Positions 27,087 to 35,692 of a stretch of 64,000 bases of DNA are shown piece by piece. Made by a program: the position numbers and the translations under genes. Under the pieces are notes generated by a model that was not told where the DNA came from, searched no databases, and saw only the letters and a list, made by a program, of their open reading frames with translations. Source of the stretch: Flavobacteriales bacterium ALC-1 (GTDB taxonomy: Bacteria; Bacteroidota; Bacteroidia; Flavobacteriales; Flavobacteriaceae); assembly GCA_000171875.1 (NCBI GenBank), contig ABHI01000002.1:310001-374000 (forward strand), written 5' to 3'. Position 1 is the first letter of the stretch, and every line of letters begins with the position of its first letter.

Positions 27087-27950
27087 TCATAAATTAAATT
27101 TATAACCAAAAGCAATATCAGTAGAAAAATTACCTTGATTATCTAAAAACACTGCAAATAGTTCTCCATATATTATAGTAAGATAGCTATTTTTTCCAAC
27201 TTTAATATCAGAGCCTATGCCAAAGATCAAAGGAGTGTCAAAAGAAGTTTGATCTATACTGACTTGCATATCGTTTTCATCTTTAAAAGAAAAGTCAATA
27301 ATATTAACAGCGGCTAATTTCACTTGCCCATAAATAGAGAATGTGGGTTTATTTATTATCCTATAACGATAACCTAATGCATACTCGCTAGTGCTGTAGT
27401 CAAACGTTTTGGCTTCAAAAGCATGTCTAACTTGCAAGAAACCAGAATGTCTAGGAGTAGCATTTGCTTCATATAGTTCTAGTTCGGCACCTATAAGAGG
27501 GGCTTTTACATTATCAGAATTTCCAACGAAAGGATTATTTGTAATACCAGCAAAAAAACCAAGTCTAAATTCTACTTTAGGTTTTTTTACAGAGGAAGTA
27601 TAAGAAGCATCTAAAGAAGAATTATAATAATCTATATATATCATAAGGTTATATAGTCCAAATTTTAAATCTTCTGTAGGTATACCATTGGTAAGCTCAC
27701 GTAGTTTAACTTTATACTCTTCAAGGTATGTTTCATTTAAATCTTTTGTGTTTTTTAATTCGGTAATTGTACCATCTTCAGTTTTAACAAAATAACGGTA
27801 ACTGCCGTTAAAAGTATTCCAGAGTAAATCGAGTTTGCCCTCAACTTTAGTTTTTAGTTTTAATGTTTCACCACTAATAGTATAATTTTCTTGGCCATAA
27901 TTGGTCTGAAAGGCAAAACAAAAAAGAATAAATAATAGGTTCTTTTTCAT
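27087..27950 (-). CDS. Outer-membrane beta-barrel protein
   Basis: 287 residues from the ATG at 27950, which gives the signal peptide KKNLLFILFCFAFQTNYGQ; the longer open frame to 28070 overlaps the upstream glycosyltransferase. After a short helical N-terminal part come alternating beta strands (KVEFRLGFFAGITNNPF, EYALGYRYRIINKPTFSIYGQVKLAAV, FGIGSDIKVGKNSYLTIIYGELFAV). The chain ends in aromatic Phe (AFGYKFNL), typical of outer-membrane barrels. No specific family recognised. Confidence 0.7.
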   Translation of the reverse strand: MKKNLLFILFCFAFQTNYGQENYTISGETLKLKTKVEGKLDLLWNTFNGSYRYFVKTEDGTITELKNTKDLNETYLEEYKVKLRELTNGIPTEDLKFGLYNLMIYIDYYNSSLDASYTSSVKKPKVEFRLGFFAGITNNPFVGNSDNVKAPLIGAELELYEANATPRHSGFLQVRHAFEAKTFDYSTSEYALGYRYRIINKPTFSIYGQVKLAAVNIIDFSFKDENDMQVSIDQTSFDTPLIFGIGSDIKVGKNSYLTIIYGELFAVFLDNQGNFSTDIAFGYKFNL

Positions 27951-28002
27951 ATGTAGTAAGAAATTGGTTACTCTAAAACTATACAAAATATTGAATGCAG
28001 CA

Positions 28003-29151
28003 TTATTTCTTCGATGTTCTACCTTTCCAACGGTATGTTTTAAAGAAAGATAAAAATACAACACCAACATTAAAGAAAGGATATAACAAACCTGAAACTG
28101 GGTAAGAACCTAGTAAAGTGTCCTGTTTAAAAAAACGAGAGGTCTTAAATACTAACAAAAAGTCAATACTAAACTTGATAAAAAATAAAGCAATTGCAGT
28201 TTTAGTATCTAGTAAATTAAAAAGGACTAAAGGGATAAAAGTGAGGCATATTAAATTACCAAGTAAAACGACTAAGCCAATCAATTTAGTAAACCAATTC
28301 GTATAGTTTGTAGTTTTTGAAGCCCATCGCAAACGTTGCTGAATTAAATTTGGTACAGTTGGAGTCGGGTTAGTAGTAACAATGGCTTTTTGAGATTTAA
28401 GGTAATGTACCTTTTTAGCATCATACTTAATGAATTTCTCGAGTAAGAATACATCATCACCACTAGAAATATCTGTGTTACCATCAAAACCATTCACATG
28501 ATGAAATATAGATTTACGATACCCAAAATTTGCTCCATTACACATAATAGGTTTTTTAATACCAAATGCTCCAATAGTAGCACCTTGTAAGCTCAAAAAA
28601 TCTAGAGTCTGAAAGCGCTTAAAAAACGAAGTATTACTATGATAAGTCACTGGTGCTACAATACAATTTGTGTTTTTTGATTGAATATATTCATCATAAG
28701 CACTTAACCAATATTTTGGTAAGATACAGTCGGCATCAGTAGTTATAATCCAGTTAAATTGTGAAACCTTAATAGCTGAGGTTATGGCATCTTTTTTTGG
28801 GGAATTCGAGACTCTAACGTTTCTAATAATTGTTATAGCATCAGTTTTAGTGTCACGATTTTTGCGTGATGCATCGATAACTTTTTGAATGATAGCAACC
28901 GAATCATCTTGAGAATCATCATCTACCAAAATAATTTCAAATAATGATTTTGGATAATTTAATTTTAAAATTGAAGCGAGTAGTTTCGGTAAATTTTCCG
29001 CTTCATTTCTAAACGGAATCACAACAGAAAATTTAGTTTTCGCTGGTAAATCTTGTAATTTAAAATGGATAACCTTATCAAAGCCATAAGTGAGATAACC
29101 TATAAGTAGTAGATAGATAACTATGATGATTATGGCAATGGTAGAAATCAT
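28003..29151 (-). CDS. Membrane-anchored glycosyltransferase family 2
   Basis: 382 residues. An N-terminal TM helix precedes a GT-A domain: KFSVVIPFRNEAENLPKLLASIL, the VDDDSQD motif, TTDADCILPKYWL with the D-x-D nucleotide-sugar site, and QQRLRWASK (Q-x-x-R-W of processive or membrane GT2 enzymes). Two or three TM helices follow at the C-terminus. It is translationally coupled to the upstream flippase-like gene (TAATG overlap), so the two probably act together in envelope glycolipid or glycan synthesis. Product unknown. Confidence 0.88.
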   Translation of the reverse strand: MISTIAIIIIVIYLLLIGYLTYGFDKVIHFKLQDLPAKTKFSVVIPFRNEAENLPKLLASILKLNYPKSLFEIILVDDDSQDDSVAIIQKVIDASRKNRDTKTDAITIIRNVRVSNSPKKDAITSAIKVSQFNWIITTDADCILPKYWLSAYDEYIQSKNTNCIVAPVTYHSNTSFFKRFQTLDFLSLQGATIGAFGIKKPIMCNGANFGYRKSIFHHVNGFDGNTDISSGDDVFLLEKFIKYDAKKVHYLKSQKAIVTTNPTPTVPNLIQQRLRWASKTTNYTNWFTKLIGLVVLLGNLICLTFIPLVLFNLLDTKTAIALFFIKFSIDFLLVFKTSRFFKQDTLLGSYPVSGLLYPFFNVGVVFLSFFKTYRWKGRTSKK

Positions 29152-30119
29152 TAGTCTTGCTGTTTTGGGAGTCTAAAATTCAATACAAAGTAACTTCCAA
29201 ACACACTCGGAATAACAAAATTTAGCAACCACATTATCATAATAATTGATAAAATGGTAAGTTCATTAACCTCTACAAAGCCAAATAAAAATACAGCAAC
29301 ACTCCCTTTTATAACGACATCGAAAATTGAAATGGATGGTACAATCGACGCTAAAAAATACATGCTTGTAATGACTACCATAGCTTTAGAATAATCTACA
29401 TCTACATCAAATAGTGTCAATAAATAATAAAATTGAAATGAGAAGATTAAATAGCGAATTAGCGAAAATGAAATGGTGGCAAAATGTATTCTTGAAGGCA
29501 GTTTTTTTATAAAGCCAAAAATACGATCAAAAGAAAATCCTTTTACTTTAAAACGTCTATGCTTTATACCAAAGACAGTAAATAAACTCACTAATAATAT
29601 TATTAAAACAAACTTCGCAACTCTATAATAGTTGACATCAATTTGGTAACGATTTACAAATATTACAAAACCAATAACGCCAAAAATAGTAGTAATGGTC
29701 ATTTGTGCCATATGACTTAAAAGATTAAGCAGTACAATTTTAGTTCTATATTGCTTGGCATAATAAACTGCTTTTGCTCCATAATCTCCAATTCGATTAG
29801 GTGTAATTAACGAAGCAGTTAGACCTCCTAAACTTTGCTCTAAGGCAGATCTAAACGAGGTTTTCTTAATCGTTTTTACTAAATATTGCCATTTCAAAAT
29901 TTCAAAAAACCAGTTAAAACTACTTAAAATGATCAAAAAAGTAATGTTTTTGGATGAAAATGTGTCGTTTTCTTTCAAAAAGACAACAAATTCATTGAAT
30001 TGTAAATTTTCATTTTCAGTCAATTTTGAATAAATAAAATAAAAAGCACCAACAACTATGCTTAACTTAATAAGGACAAAGAAGAATTGTTTAGTTTTGT
30101 AGGGTACATCGTAATGCAT
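29151..30119 (-). CDS. LPG synthase-like (UPF0104/AglD-type) integral membrane protein
   Basis: 322 residues from ATG 30119; the longer frame to 30155 would overlap the divergent gene. It has about eight TM helices. GGLTASLITPNRIGDYGAKAVYY matches the conserved loop of the lysylphosphatidylglycerol-synthase transmembrane family (E/D-x-A-x-R-P-x-R-x-G-E type, here TPNRIGDYG). Members flip lipids or work in lipid-linked sugar pathways. It overlaps the GT2 gene by one base. Confidence 0.8.
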   Translation of the reverse strand: MHYDVPYKTKQFFFVLIKLSIVVGAFYFIYSKLTENENLQFNEFVVFLKENDTFSSKNITFLIILSSFNWFFEILKWQYLVKTIKKTSFRSALEQSLGGLTASLITPNRIGDYGAKAVYYAKQYRTKIVLLNLLSHMAQMTITTIFGVIGFVIFVNRYQIDVNYYRVAKFVLIILLVSLFTVFGIKHRRFKVKGFSFDRIFGFIKKLPSRIHFATISFSLIRYLIFSFQFYYLLTLFDVDVDYSKAMVVITSMYFLASIVPSISIFDVVIKGSVAVFLFGFVEVNELTILSIIMIMWLLNFVIPSVFGSYFVLNFRLPKQQD

Positions 30120-30146
30120 TCCACAAAATAAACTAAAAAGTAACAG

Positions 30147-30785
30147 ATGCAGCAATATTTAAAACAATACCTTTTATTTTTTACGGTCATTTTTATGACG
30201 CTAAACAGTAATGCACAATTTAAAGATACTAGTAAATGGAAAGCGTTATTTGCTTTAGGATTCAACTATCCTGTTGCCAATGGTTTTATAACTGATGCTT
30301 ATGCTCAAAAAATTAATTTTCCAACTGTAAATTTGGGAGTCCAGCACATGTTTAAAAGCACTTATGGTGTTAAATTAGATTATGGTTTTAATCGTTTTAA
30401 AAGCGGTGAGAATTCTTTAGAGTTTAAAATCAATTATTCTCGTATAAATGCACAATTTGTATTTGACCCTTCTCAGTATATCGGTTTTTTACCATCAAGG
30501 TTAAGAACAGTTTTTCATGCAGGTCCAGGTCTCAGTTTTACAAAACCATTAGGAAGTTTAGGGGACAATAAACAGGCTTTTATGAATGTTTTAGGGGGTA
30601 TGGAATTGCACTTTGCAATTAATGAAAAAGTCTCAATTTATGGTGATCTTAGTTATATTTATGGATTAACTAAATTAAAAACATATGATCCTGTTTTAAA
30701 TGGGCTTGGTGCTTTTAACGGCAACGTTCTTAACGCTACTATTGGTATAGCTGTATCTCTAAGTGGATGTCAGTTTTGCGATTAA
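30147..30785 (+). CDS. Outer-membrane beta-barrel (porin-like) protein
   Basis: 212 residues with a signal peptide (QQYLKQYLLFFTVIFMTLNSNAQ). Beta-strand pattern with aromatic girdles: GVQHMFKSTYGVKLDYGFNRFKS, TVFHAGPGLSFTKPLG, NVLGGMELHFAINEKVSIYGDLSYIYG. This resembles the OmpA-like or eight-stranded small barrel family of Bacteroidetes. It diverges from the membrane gene at 30119 with only 27 bp between starts. ruvC begins 4 bp after the stop. Confidence 0.75.
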   Translation: MQQYLKQYLLFFTVIFMTLNSNAQFKDTSKWKALFALGFNYPVANGFITDAYAQKINFPTVNLGVQHMFKSTYGVKLDYGFNRFKSGENSLEFKINYSRINAQFVFDPSQYIGFLPSRLRTVFHAGPGLSFTKPLGSLGDNKQAFMNVLGGMELHFAINEKVSIYGDLSYIYGLTKLKTYDPVLNGLGAFNGNVLNATIGIAVSLSGCQFCD

Positions 30786-30789
30786 AAAA

Positions 30790-31344
30790 ATGAGTAAAGA
30801 AAAAATTATATTAGGTATTGATCCCGGAACTACTATTATGGGTTTTGGACTCATAAAAGTGGTCGGTAAAAAAATGGAGTTTATGCAACTCAATGAGTTA
30901 ATGCTAAAAAAATATGACGACCATTATCTAAAACTAAAACTTATTTTTGAACGTACTGTAGAACTCATAGACACTTATCATCCAGATGAAATAGCAATTG
31001 AGGCTCCGTTTTTTGGTAAAAATGTACAAAGTATGTTAAAGCTAGGTCGTGCTCAAGGGGTTGCTATGGCAGCTGGATTATCTCGCGAAGTACCAATTAC
31101 AGAATATGCACCTAAAAAGATAAAAATGGCTATAACCGGAAACGGAAATGCTAGTAAAGAACAGGTTGCTAAAATGCTACAAGGTATGTTAGGTCTTAAA
31201 GAATTACCTAAGAATTTAGATTCTATGGATGGTTTAGCTGCTGCTGTTTGTCATTTTTATAACCAAGGTAGAGTAATCATTGGTAAAAGTTATAGTGGTT
31301 GGTCAGCTTTTGTGAAGCAGAATGAAGAGCGTGTAAAGAAATAA
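30790..31344 (+). CDS. ruvC: Crossover junction endodeoxyribonuclease RuvC
   Basis: 184 residues from ATG 30790 (SKEKIILGIDPGTT). RuvC resolves Holliday junctions with RuvAB. The four catalytic acidic residues can be assigned: Asp in GIDPGT, Glu in IEAPFFGKNVQS, and the C-terminal D-x-x-D in LDSMDGLAAAVCH. Length is normal. hemW follows after 2 bp. Confidence 0.95.
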   Translation: MSKEKIILGIDPGTTIMGFGLIKVVGKKMEFMQLNELMLKKYDDHYLKLKLIFERTVELIDTYHPDEIAIEAPFFGKNVQSMLKLGRAQGVAMAAGLSREVPITEYAPKKIKMAITGNGNASKEQVAKMLQGMLGLKELPKNLDSMDGLAAAVCHFYNQGRVIIGKSYSGWSAFVKQNEERVKK

Positions 31345-31346
31345 AA

Positions 31347-32480
31347 ATGTCTGGCATCTACATCCATATACCATTTTGCAAACAAGCTTGTCATTATTGT
31401 GATTTTCATTTTTCAACCTCATTAAAGAAGAAAGATGACCTGATTAATGCACTTTCAAAAGAGTTAGAACTTAGAAAAGACGACTTCAAAAAGACAACGG
31501 TTAAGACCATTTATTTTGGAGGCGGAACCCCTTCTTTATTGACGAATGATGAATTACAATATATAATTAACTCAGTTTATAAAAACTATAAAGTTTCAGA
31601 AGACCCAGAAATTACCTTAGAGGCTAATCCAGATGATTTGTCTAAAGATCGAATAATTGATTTAGCACATACACCAATAAATCGATTAAGTATAGGCATT
31701 CAATCTTTTTTTGAAGCTGATTTAAAACTCATGAATCGTGCGCACAATGCTAAAGAAGCTAAAGAATGTTTGTATGTGGCAACTCAATACTTCGATAATA
31801 TTTCACTCGATTTAATTTATGGTATTCCTGGAGCATCAAACGAGCAATGGTTGGCAAATATAGAAATGGCTTTAAGTTATAATGTACCTCATATTTCTAG
31901 CTATGCATTAACAGTTGAACCAAAAACAGCTTTAGCAGCGTTCATAAAAAAAGGAATTATAGAAGATGTAGATGATGAACAAGCACACGAGCAGTTTTAT
32001 ATATTAAAAGAGAAGTTAGAAGCTTCTGATTTTGTGCATTACGAGCTTTCTAATTTTGGTAAGGATGGTTTTTTTAGTAAAAATAATTCGGCATACTGGA
32101 AAGGAAAATCGTATATAGGTATTGGCCCTTCTGCCCATTCTTTTAATGGGAAGCAGCGTGGATGGAATGTGAGTAACAATTCAAAATACATTAAAGCGAT
32201 TCAGCAAAATGAGTTGCCAATAGAAATTGAAACTTTAACTACCACAGACCAATATAACGAATATATTATGACAGGTTTACGTACTATTTGGGGAGTTTCA
32301 TTTGTAAAAGTTGAAAATGACTTCGGTACAACTTTTAAAGATTACTTAATTGAGCAATCAGAAGTTTTTATAAATCAACATTTGTTGTATATTGATGATG
32401 AACATTTGCGCGTCACTAAAAAAGGACAATTTTTGAGTGATGGCATAGCTTCAGAACTGTTTAAACTTAATTTATCTTGA
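31347..32480 (+). CDS. hemW: Radical SAM heme chaperone HemW
   Basis: 377 residues. The radical-SAM cluster motif C-x3-C-x2-C is at Cys11, Cys15 and Cys18 (PFCKQACHYCDFHFS), which with the following Phe is the HemW rather than HemN form. Other family marks are YFGGGTPSLL, TLEANPDDL, RLSIGIQSF and DLIYGIPG. HemW binds heme and transfers it to target proteins; older annotation calls it oxygen-independent coproporphyrinogen oxidase. It overlaps the next gene by 4 bp. Confidence 0.93.
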   Translation: MSGIYIHIPFCKQACHYCDFHFSTSLKKKDDLINALSKELELRKDDFKKTTVKTIYFGGGTPSLLTNDELQYIINSVYKNYKVSEDPEITLEANPDDLSKDRIIDLAHTPINRLSIGIQSFFEADLKLMNRAHNAKEAKECLYVATQYFDNISLDLIYGIPGASNEQWLANIEMALSYNVPHISSYALTVEPKTALAAFIKKGIIEDVDDEQAHEQFYILKEKLEASDFVHYELSNFGKDGFFSKNNSAYWKGKSYIGIGPSAHSFNGKQRGWNVSNNSKYIKAIQQNELPIEIETLTTTDQYNEYIMTGLRTIWGVSFVKVENDFGTTFKDYLIEQSEVFINQHLLYIDDEHLRVTKKGQFLSDGIASELFKLNLS

Positions 32481-33226
32481 TAACAATAATACAATACAAT
32501 TCCAGAAAACTAAAAATAGATTTATCACAACCTTTAGATATTTCAATGAAACTAAAAGGAGATAAATCTAATGTTAACGTATGGTATATTGGACCTCCGA
32601 AAATTGAACCCGAAGTTTTTGATGGAAAAGTTATTAGTGTAGATAAAGGTGCAGCTGTTAATTTTAATACCATAACGTTTAATCCCCATGCACATGGTAC
32701 GCATACAGAAACAGTAGGTCACATCACTAAAGAGAAGTATTCAATTAATAAACATCTAAAACAGTTTTTCTTTTTGGCTGAAGTTATTACTGTGGCTCCC
32801 GAAAAACATGGGGACGACTATATTATATCAGCAAAACAATTGCAATTTGCACTTGGAAACAAGAAAAGAGATGCAGTGGTTGTTAGGACAATACCTAATA
32901 CTAAGGAAAAAAAATCGAAGCAATATTCTCATACCAATTGGACTTATTTTAAAGAGGATGCTATGAAGTTATTGGTGCGTAAAGGAGTTAAGCACCTTTT
33001 AATAGATTTGCCTAGTGTTGATAGAGAGGAAGATGGAGGCGAGTTAAAAGCACACAAAGCGTTTTGGAACTATGGACGTAATTTAAGAAAAGACGCTACA
33101 ATAACAGAATTGATCTATGTGTCTAATGACATTGAAGATGGTAGTTATATGCTCAATCTTCAAATAGCCCCTTTTGATAATGATGCTACTCCTAGCAAGC
33201 CTATTTTGTATAAGATAATAGAATAA
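32477..33226 (+). CDS. Cyclase family / kynurenine formamidase-like metal hydrolase
   Basis: 249 residues. The signature HAHGTHTETVGHI is the H-x-G-T-H-x-(D/E) zinc-binding motif of the cyclase/KynB family. LLIDLPSVDREEDGG matches the second conserved block. The start is a TTG overlapping the hemW stop, since the only nearby ATG would remove the N-terminal strand. Family enzymes hydrolyse amides or cyclic esters such as N-formylkynurenine. No tryptophan-degradation genes are next to it, so the substrate is open. Confidence 0.8.
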   Translation: MITIIQYNSRKLKIDLSQPLDISMKLKGDKSNVNVWYIGPPKIEPEVFDGKVISVDKGAAVNFNTITFNPHAHGTHTETVGHITKEKYSINKHLKQFFFLAEVITVAPEKHGDDYIISAKQLQFALGNKKRDAVVVRTIPNTKEKKSKQYSHTNWTYFKEDAMKLLVRKGVKHLLIDLPSVDREEDGGELKAHKAFWNYGRNLRKDATITELIYVSNDIEDGSYMLNLQIAPFDNDATPSKPILYKIIE

Positions 33227-33229
33227 TTT

Positions 33230-33262
33230 TATGTGACTGCGAACATATGTCAGTGTCACATA
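33230..33262. repeat. Inverted repeat before the DUF4230 gene
   Basis: TATGTGAC (33230-33237) and GTCACATA (33255-33262) are perfect 8-bp arms separated by 17 bp. It lies in the 46-bp gap after the cyclase gene. It has no T run, so it could be an operator or a transcript-end hairpin. Confidence 0.5.
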
Positions 33263-33272
33263 TTTAAACGAT

Positions 33273-33884
33273 ATGGAAACATTCTTTATAATCATAATAA
33301 GTATTTTAGTCACCTTAGGATTGGTGACTATTTACAAGCAATGGAAGAGTAAAAAGAAGACCAACGAACAATCTATTATTCTTTTAGATAAGATAAAACG
33401 TGTCTGTAAGTTTATTACTGTTGAAGGTGACTTTGCAGAAATTTACCATTACGAAGATGTCAAAGAGAAATTCTTAAAGCTAATTTCTAGTAAGAAAAAA
33501 GCATTAGTAGTTATCAATGCAAAAGCTCATGTTGGATTTGATTTAAGTAAAATTAAAATGAACTCAAATTCAAAATCTAAAACAGTTGTATTATCTCATT
33601 TTCCTCAACCAGAGGTATTGTCTATAGAAAGTGATATTAATTATTACGATAAGCAAGATGGTATGTTTAATAAATTTGAAGCTTCTGACCTAACAGAATT
33701 ACATACTAAAGCTAAGGAACACATTATGGATAAAATTCCTGAAAGTGGTTTGTACAATGTGGCGAAGCATGAAGCTTTAGAAGCCATTCAACTTATTGAA
33801 AATTTAGTAGAAACTATTGGGTGGACTTTAGATTATTCGGCTTTAAAGATTGAAAATTCTGAGCTTAAAAAACTAAATAAGTGA
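33273..33884 (+). CDS. DUF4230 family membrane-anchored protein
   Basis: 203 residues with one N-terminal TM helix (FFIIIISILVTLGLVTIY). The rest lies outside the membrane and fits DUF4230: KRVCKFITVEGDFAEIYHYED, KKALVVINAKAHVGFDLSKI, SHFPQPEVLSIESDINYYDKQDGMFNKF. Function of the family is unknown. It is the first gene of an overlapping trio with the GNAT and YjbR-like genes. Confidence 0.85.
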   Translation: METFFIIIISILVTLGLVTIYKQWKSKKKTNEQSIILLDKIKRVCKFITVEGDFAEIYHYEDVKEKFLKLISSKKKALVVINAKAHVGFDLSKIKMNSNSKSKTVVLSHFPQPEVLSIESDINYYDKQDGMFNKFEASDLTELHTKAKEHIMDKIPESGLYNVAKHEALEAIQLIENLVETIGWTLDYSALKIENSELKKLNK

Positions 33885-34282
33885 TACAAATATCAACAGA
33901 TAAAAGTAAGCTTCAAGTTGAAATGATTCATAGGTTCTTAACCGAAACCTATTGGGCAAAAGGAAGAACTTTCGAAGAAGTAAAAACATCTATAGATAAT
34001 TGTATTTGCTTTGGTGTATATAATAATGATGAACAAATAGGGTTCGCCAGAATTGCCACAGATTATGTTGTTTTTGCATATTTAATGGATGTATTTATTC
34101 TTCCTAAGTATAGAGGCAATGGTTATTCTAAATTATTGATAAAAACTATAACTGAAGAACCGATGCTTCAAAATTGTAAAATCTGGATGCTAAAAACGGC
34201 AGACGCACATAATTTGTATAAACAATACGGTTTTACAGAACTCAAGCATCCTGAAAAGTTAATGGAACGACTTTTAAAATGA
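33881..34282 (+). CDS. GNAT family N-acetyltransferase
   Basis: 133 residues from a GTG start overlapping the upstream stop by 4 bp (GTGA). The acetyl-CoA binding pyrophosphate loop is seen in LPKYRGNGYSKLLI (R/Q-x-x-G-x-G/A pattern), with beta strands before it and the C-terminal YKQYGFTELKHPEKLMER. The acetyl acceptor is unknown. It is translationally coupled on both sides. Confidence 0.88.
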   Translation: MIQISTDKSKLQVEMIHRFLTETYWAKGRTFEEVKTSIDNCICFGVYNNDEQIGFARIATDYVVFAYLMDVFILPKYRGNGYSKLLIKTITEEPMLQNCKIWMLKTADAHNLYKQYGFTELKHPEKLMERLLK

Positions 34283-34641
34283 ATATAGAAGACTACAGAA
34301 ACTATTGTATGAGCAAAAAGGAAGTGACTGAACATTTTCCTTTTGATAATGATACGCTTGCATTTAAAGTCTGTAATAAAATGTTTGCCTTAGCATCTTT
34401 AAAACGTTGGGAAAATGGTGAGGCTTTTATCAATTTAAAGTGTGATCCAGAGTACGCCCAAGAGTTAAGGGCAGAACACGATAGTATTAAACCAGGTTAT
34501 CATATGCACAAACAGCAATGGAATAGTGTTTATATTCATACAGGTGAACTTTCACCAAAACTAATCACAGAATTAATCGATCATTCTTATGCTATGGTTG
34601 TGAAAGGCTTACCTAAAAAGATCCAAGTCAAATTACAATAA
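34279..34641 (+). CDS. MmcQ/YjbR family DNA-binding protein
   Basis: 120 residues matching the small MmcQ/YjbR fold: IEDYRNYCMSKKEVTEHFPFDNDTLAFKVCNKMFALASL, LKCDPEYAQELRAEHDSIKPGYHMHKQQWNSVYI and the C-terminal helix ELIDHSYAMVVKGLPKK. Structures in the family show a DNA-binding-like fold, but no regulatory target is known. ATG overlaps the GNAT stop by 4 bp. Confidence 0.88.
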   Translation: MNIEDYRNYCMSKKEVTEHFPFDNDTLAFKVCNKMFALASLKRWENGEAFINLKCDPEYAQELRAEHDSIKPGYHMHKQQWNSVYIHTGELSPKLITELIDHSYAMVVKGLPKKIQVKLQ

Positions 34642-34664
34642 CCGTTAAAAGCCAATTGCATTAC

Positions 34665-34731
34665 ATCCGACTACTCAAAACCATCACTCATCGAAAAATA
34701 GAATAATACGATAGTTATCAGTATACTTTTG
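34665..34731 (+). promoter_or_regulatory. Regulatory site A: two 21-bp-spaced half-sites and a -7 element
   Basis: Half-sites ATCCGACTACT (34665) and ACTCATCGAAA (34686) lie exactly 21 bp apart. TACTTTTG (TAnnTTTG) begins at 34724, 38 bp after the second half-site. The site serves the 131-residue membrane protein at 34762. Confidence 0.7.
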
Positions 34732-34761
34732 TAGAGGATATTAACAATTAATCCTTTAGTT

Positions 34762-35157
34762 ATGAGTTTTTTAGTAATATATGCTATTGTTATAATAATA
34801 AGCCTATCTATATATTTGTTTTCAACCAACAATCTTACATTAAATGATTTTAATGATTCTTATAGATTCCTAAGAAAAGGAATTGTAAAAGATTCAGGCT
34901 TATCTAAAGATTGTATGACCTCCGTTGAAGTTTTAAATAAAGATTCTGAAACGAAGCGAACAGGTCATACTTTGAATAAAGGTCTTAAGCATCTAGAATT
35001 CATAGGTGAGTTAGAGTCCTATTTGCACTATAGTGCTCAGAGTATCATATCAACTGATTTTCTTAATGAAGTTAAGGATAGTAAACTTCAAGCACAATTA
35101 TTAGTCTTAAAATCAACATATATTTTAAGTACAGAATGTGGTAAAAAAGCAGCTTAA
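34762..35157 (+). CDS. Hypothetical membrane-anchored protein of the 21-bp-repeat regulon
   Basis: 131 residues. One N-terminal TM helix (LVIYAIVIIISLSIYLF) is followed by a soluble, largely helical region (NDSYRFLRKGIVKDSGLSKDCMTSVEVLN, LKHLEFIGELESYLHYSAQ) with two Cys. I recognise no family. It has its own promoter with a copy of the tandem repeat element found before the NO-sensing operon and the polysaccharide genes. It is therefore likely to be made under the same conditions. Confidence 0.65.
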   Translation: MSFLVIYAIVIIISLSIYLFSTNNLTLNDFNDSYRFLRKGIVKDSGLSKDCMTSVEVLNKDSETKRTGHTLNKGLKHLEFIGELESYLHYSAQSIISTDFLNEVKDSKLQAQLLVLKSTYILSTECGKKAA

Positions 35158-35170
35158 TTTTCTTAAAACC

Positions 35171-35257
35171 ATTCGTCGACACTTATCTACCATCCGACGA
35201 CACTTAAATACATCCAACCGAATAATAACAACATTTTTTTAGAATTCATTTAATTTG
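35171..35257 (+). promoter_or_regulatory. Regulatory site B: tandem 21-bp-spaced half-sites before the H-NOX operon
   Basis: The clearest copy: ATTCGTCGACA (35171) and ATCCGACGACA (35192), 21 bp apart, with a weaker third element ATCCAACCGAA at 35212. TAATTTG at 35251 is a near-consensus -7 element, 38-39 bp after the third element. Confidence 0.75.
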
Positions 35258-35281
35258 CTTTTTTTAAACAGAAAGCAATAC

Positions 35282-35692
35282 ATGAGAAACCTCAATGTTT
35301 TATTAATTGAAGATGATATAATAGAAGTAATGAAGCTCAATAGAGCAACAAGTTCATTGCAGCTAAATCATAAAATCGTTGAAGCTAATAATGGTGAAGA
35401 AGCTTTAAAGTTATTAGAAGAAAAAGATAATCTTCCTGATATTATCTTATTAGACTTAAACATGCCTAAAATTAATGGAATCGATTTTTTAAAGATTTTA
35501 AAAGAAAATGAAAGGCTAAAATATATACCAACGATTATCTTAACAACATCTAATAATCGTCGCGATTTATTAGAGTGTTATAAAATTGGTATTGCAGGTT
35601 ATGTGCTCAAACCATTGAAATATGATGAGTATGTTTCCAAAATCGAAAAATTATTAGCATATTGGAGTGTAAATGAATTAATAGCAAATTAA
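35282..35692 (+). CDS. Single-domain CheY-like response regulator
   Basis: 136 residues from ATG 35282 (RNLNVLLIEDDIIEVMKLNR); an in-frame TTG 27 bp upstream is less likely. It is a receiver only: acidic residues E10-D11-D12, phosphoacceptor Asp58 in ILLDLNMP, Thr in IILTTS and Lys in YVLKPL. It resembles Rcp1-type regulators. With no output domain it probably works by protein contact or as a phosphate store in the relay encoded by this operon. Its stop overlaps the H-NOX start (TAATG). Confidence 0.9.
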   Translation: MRNLNVLLIEDDIIEVMKLNRATSSLQLNHKIVEANNGEEALKLLEEKDNLPDIILLDLNMPKINGIDFLKILKENERLKYIPTIILTTSNNRRDLLECYKIGIAGYVLKPLKYDEYVSKIEKLLAYWSVNELIAN

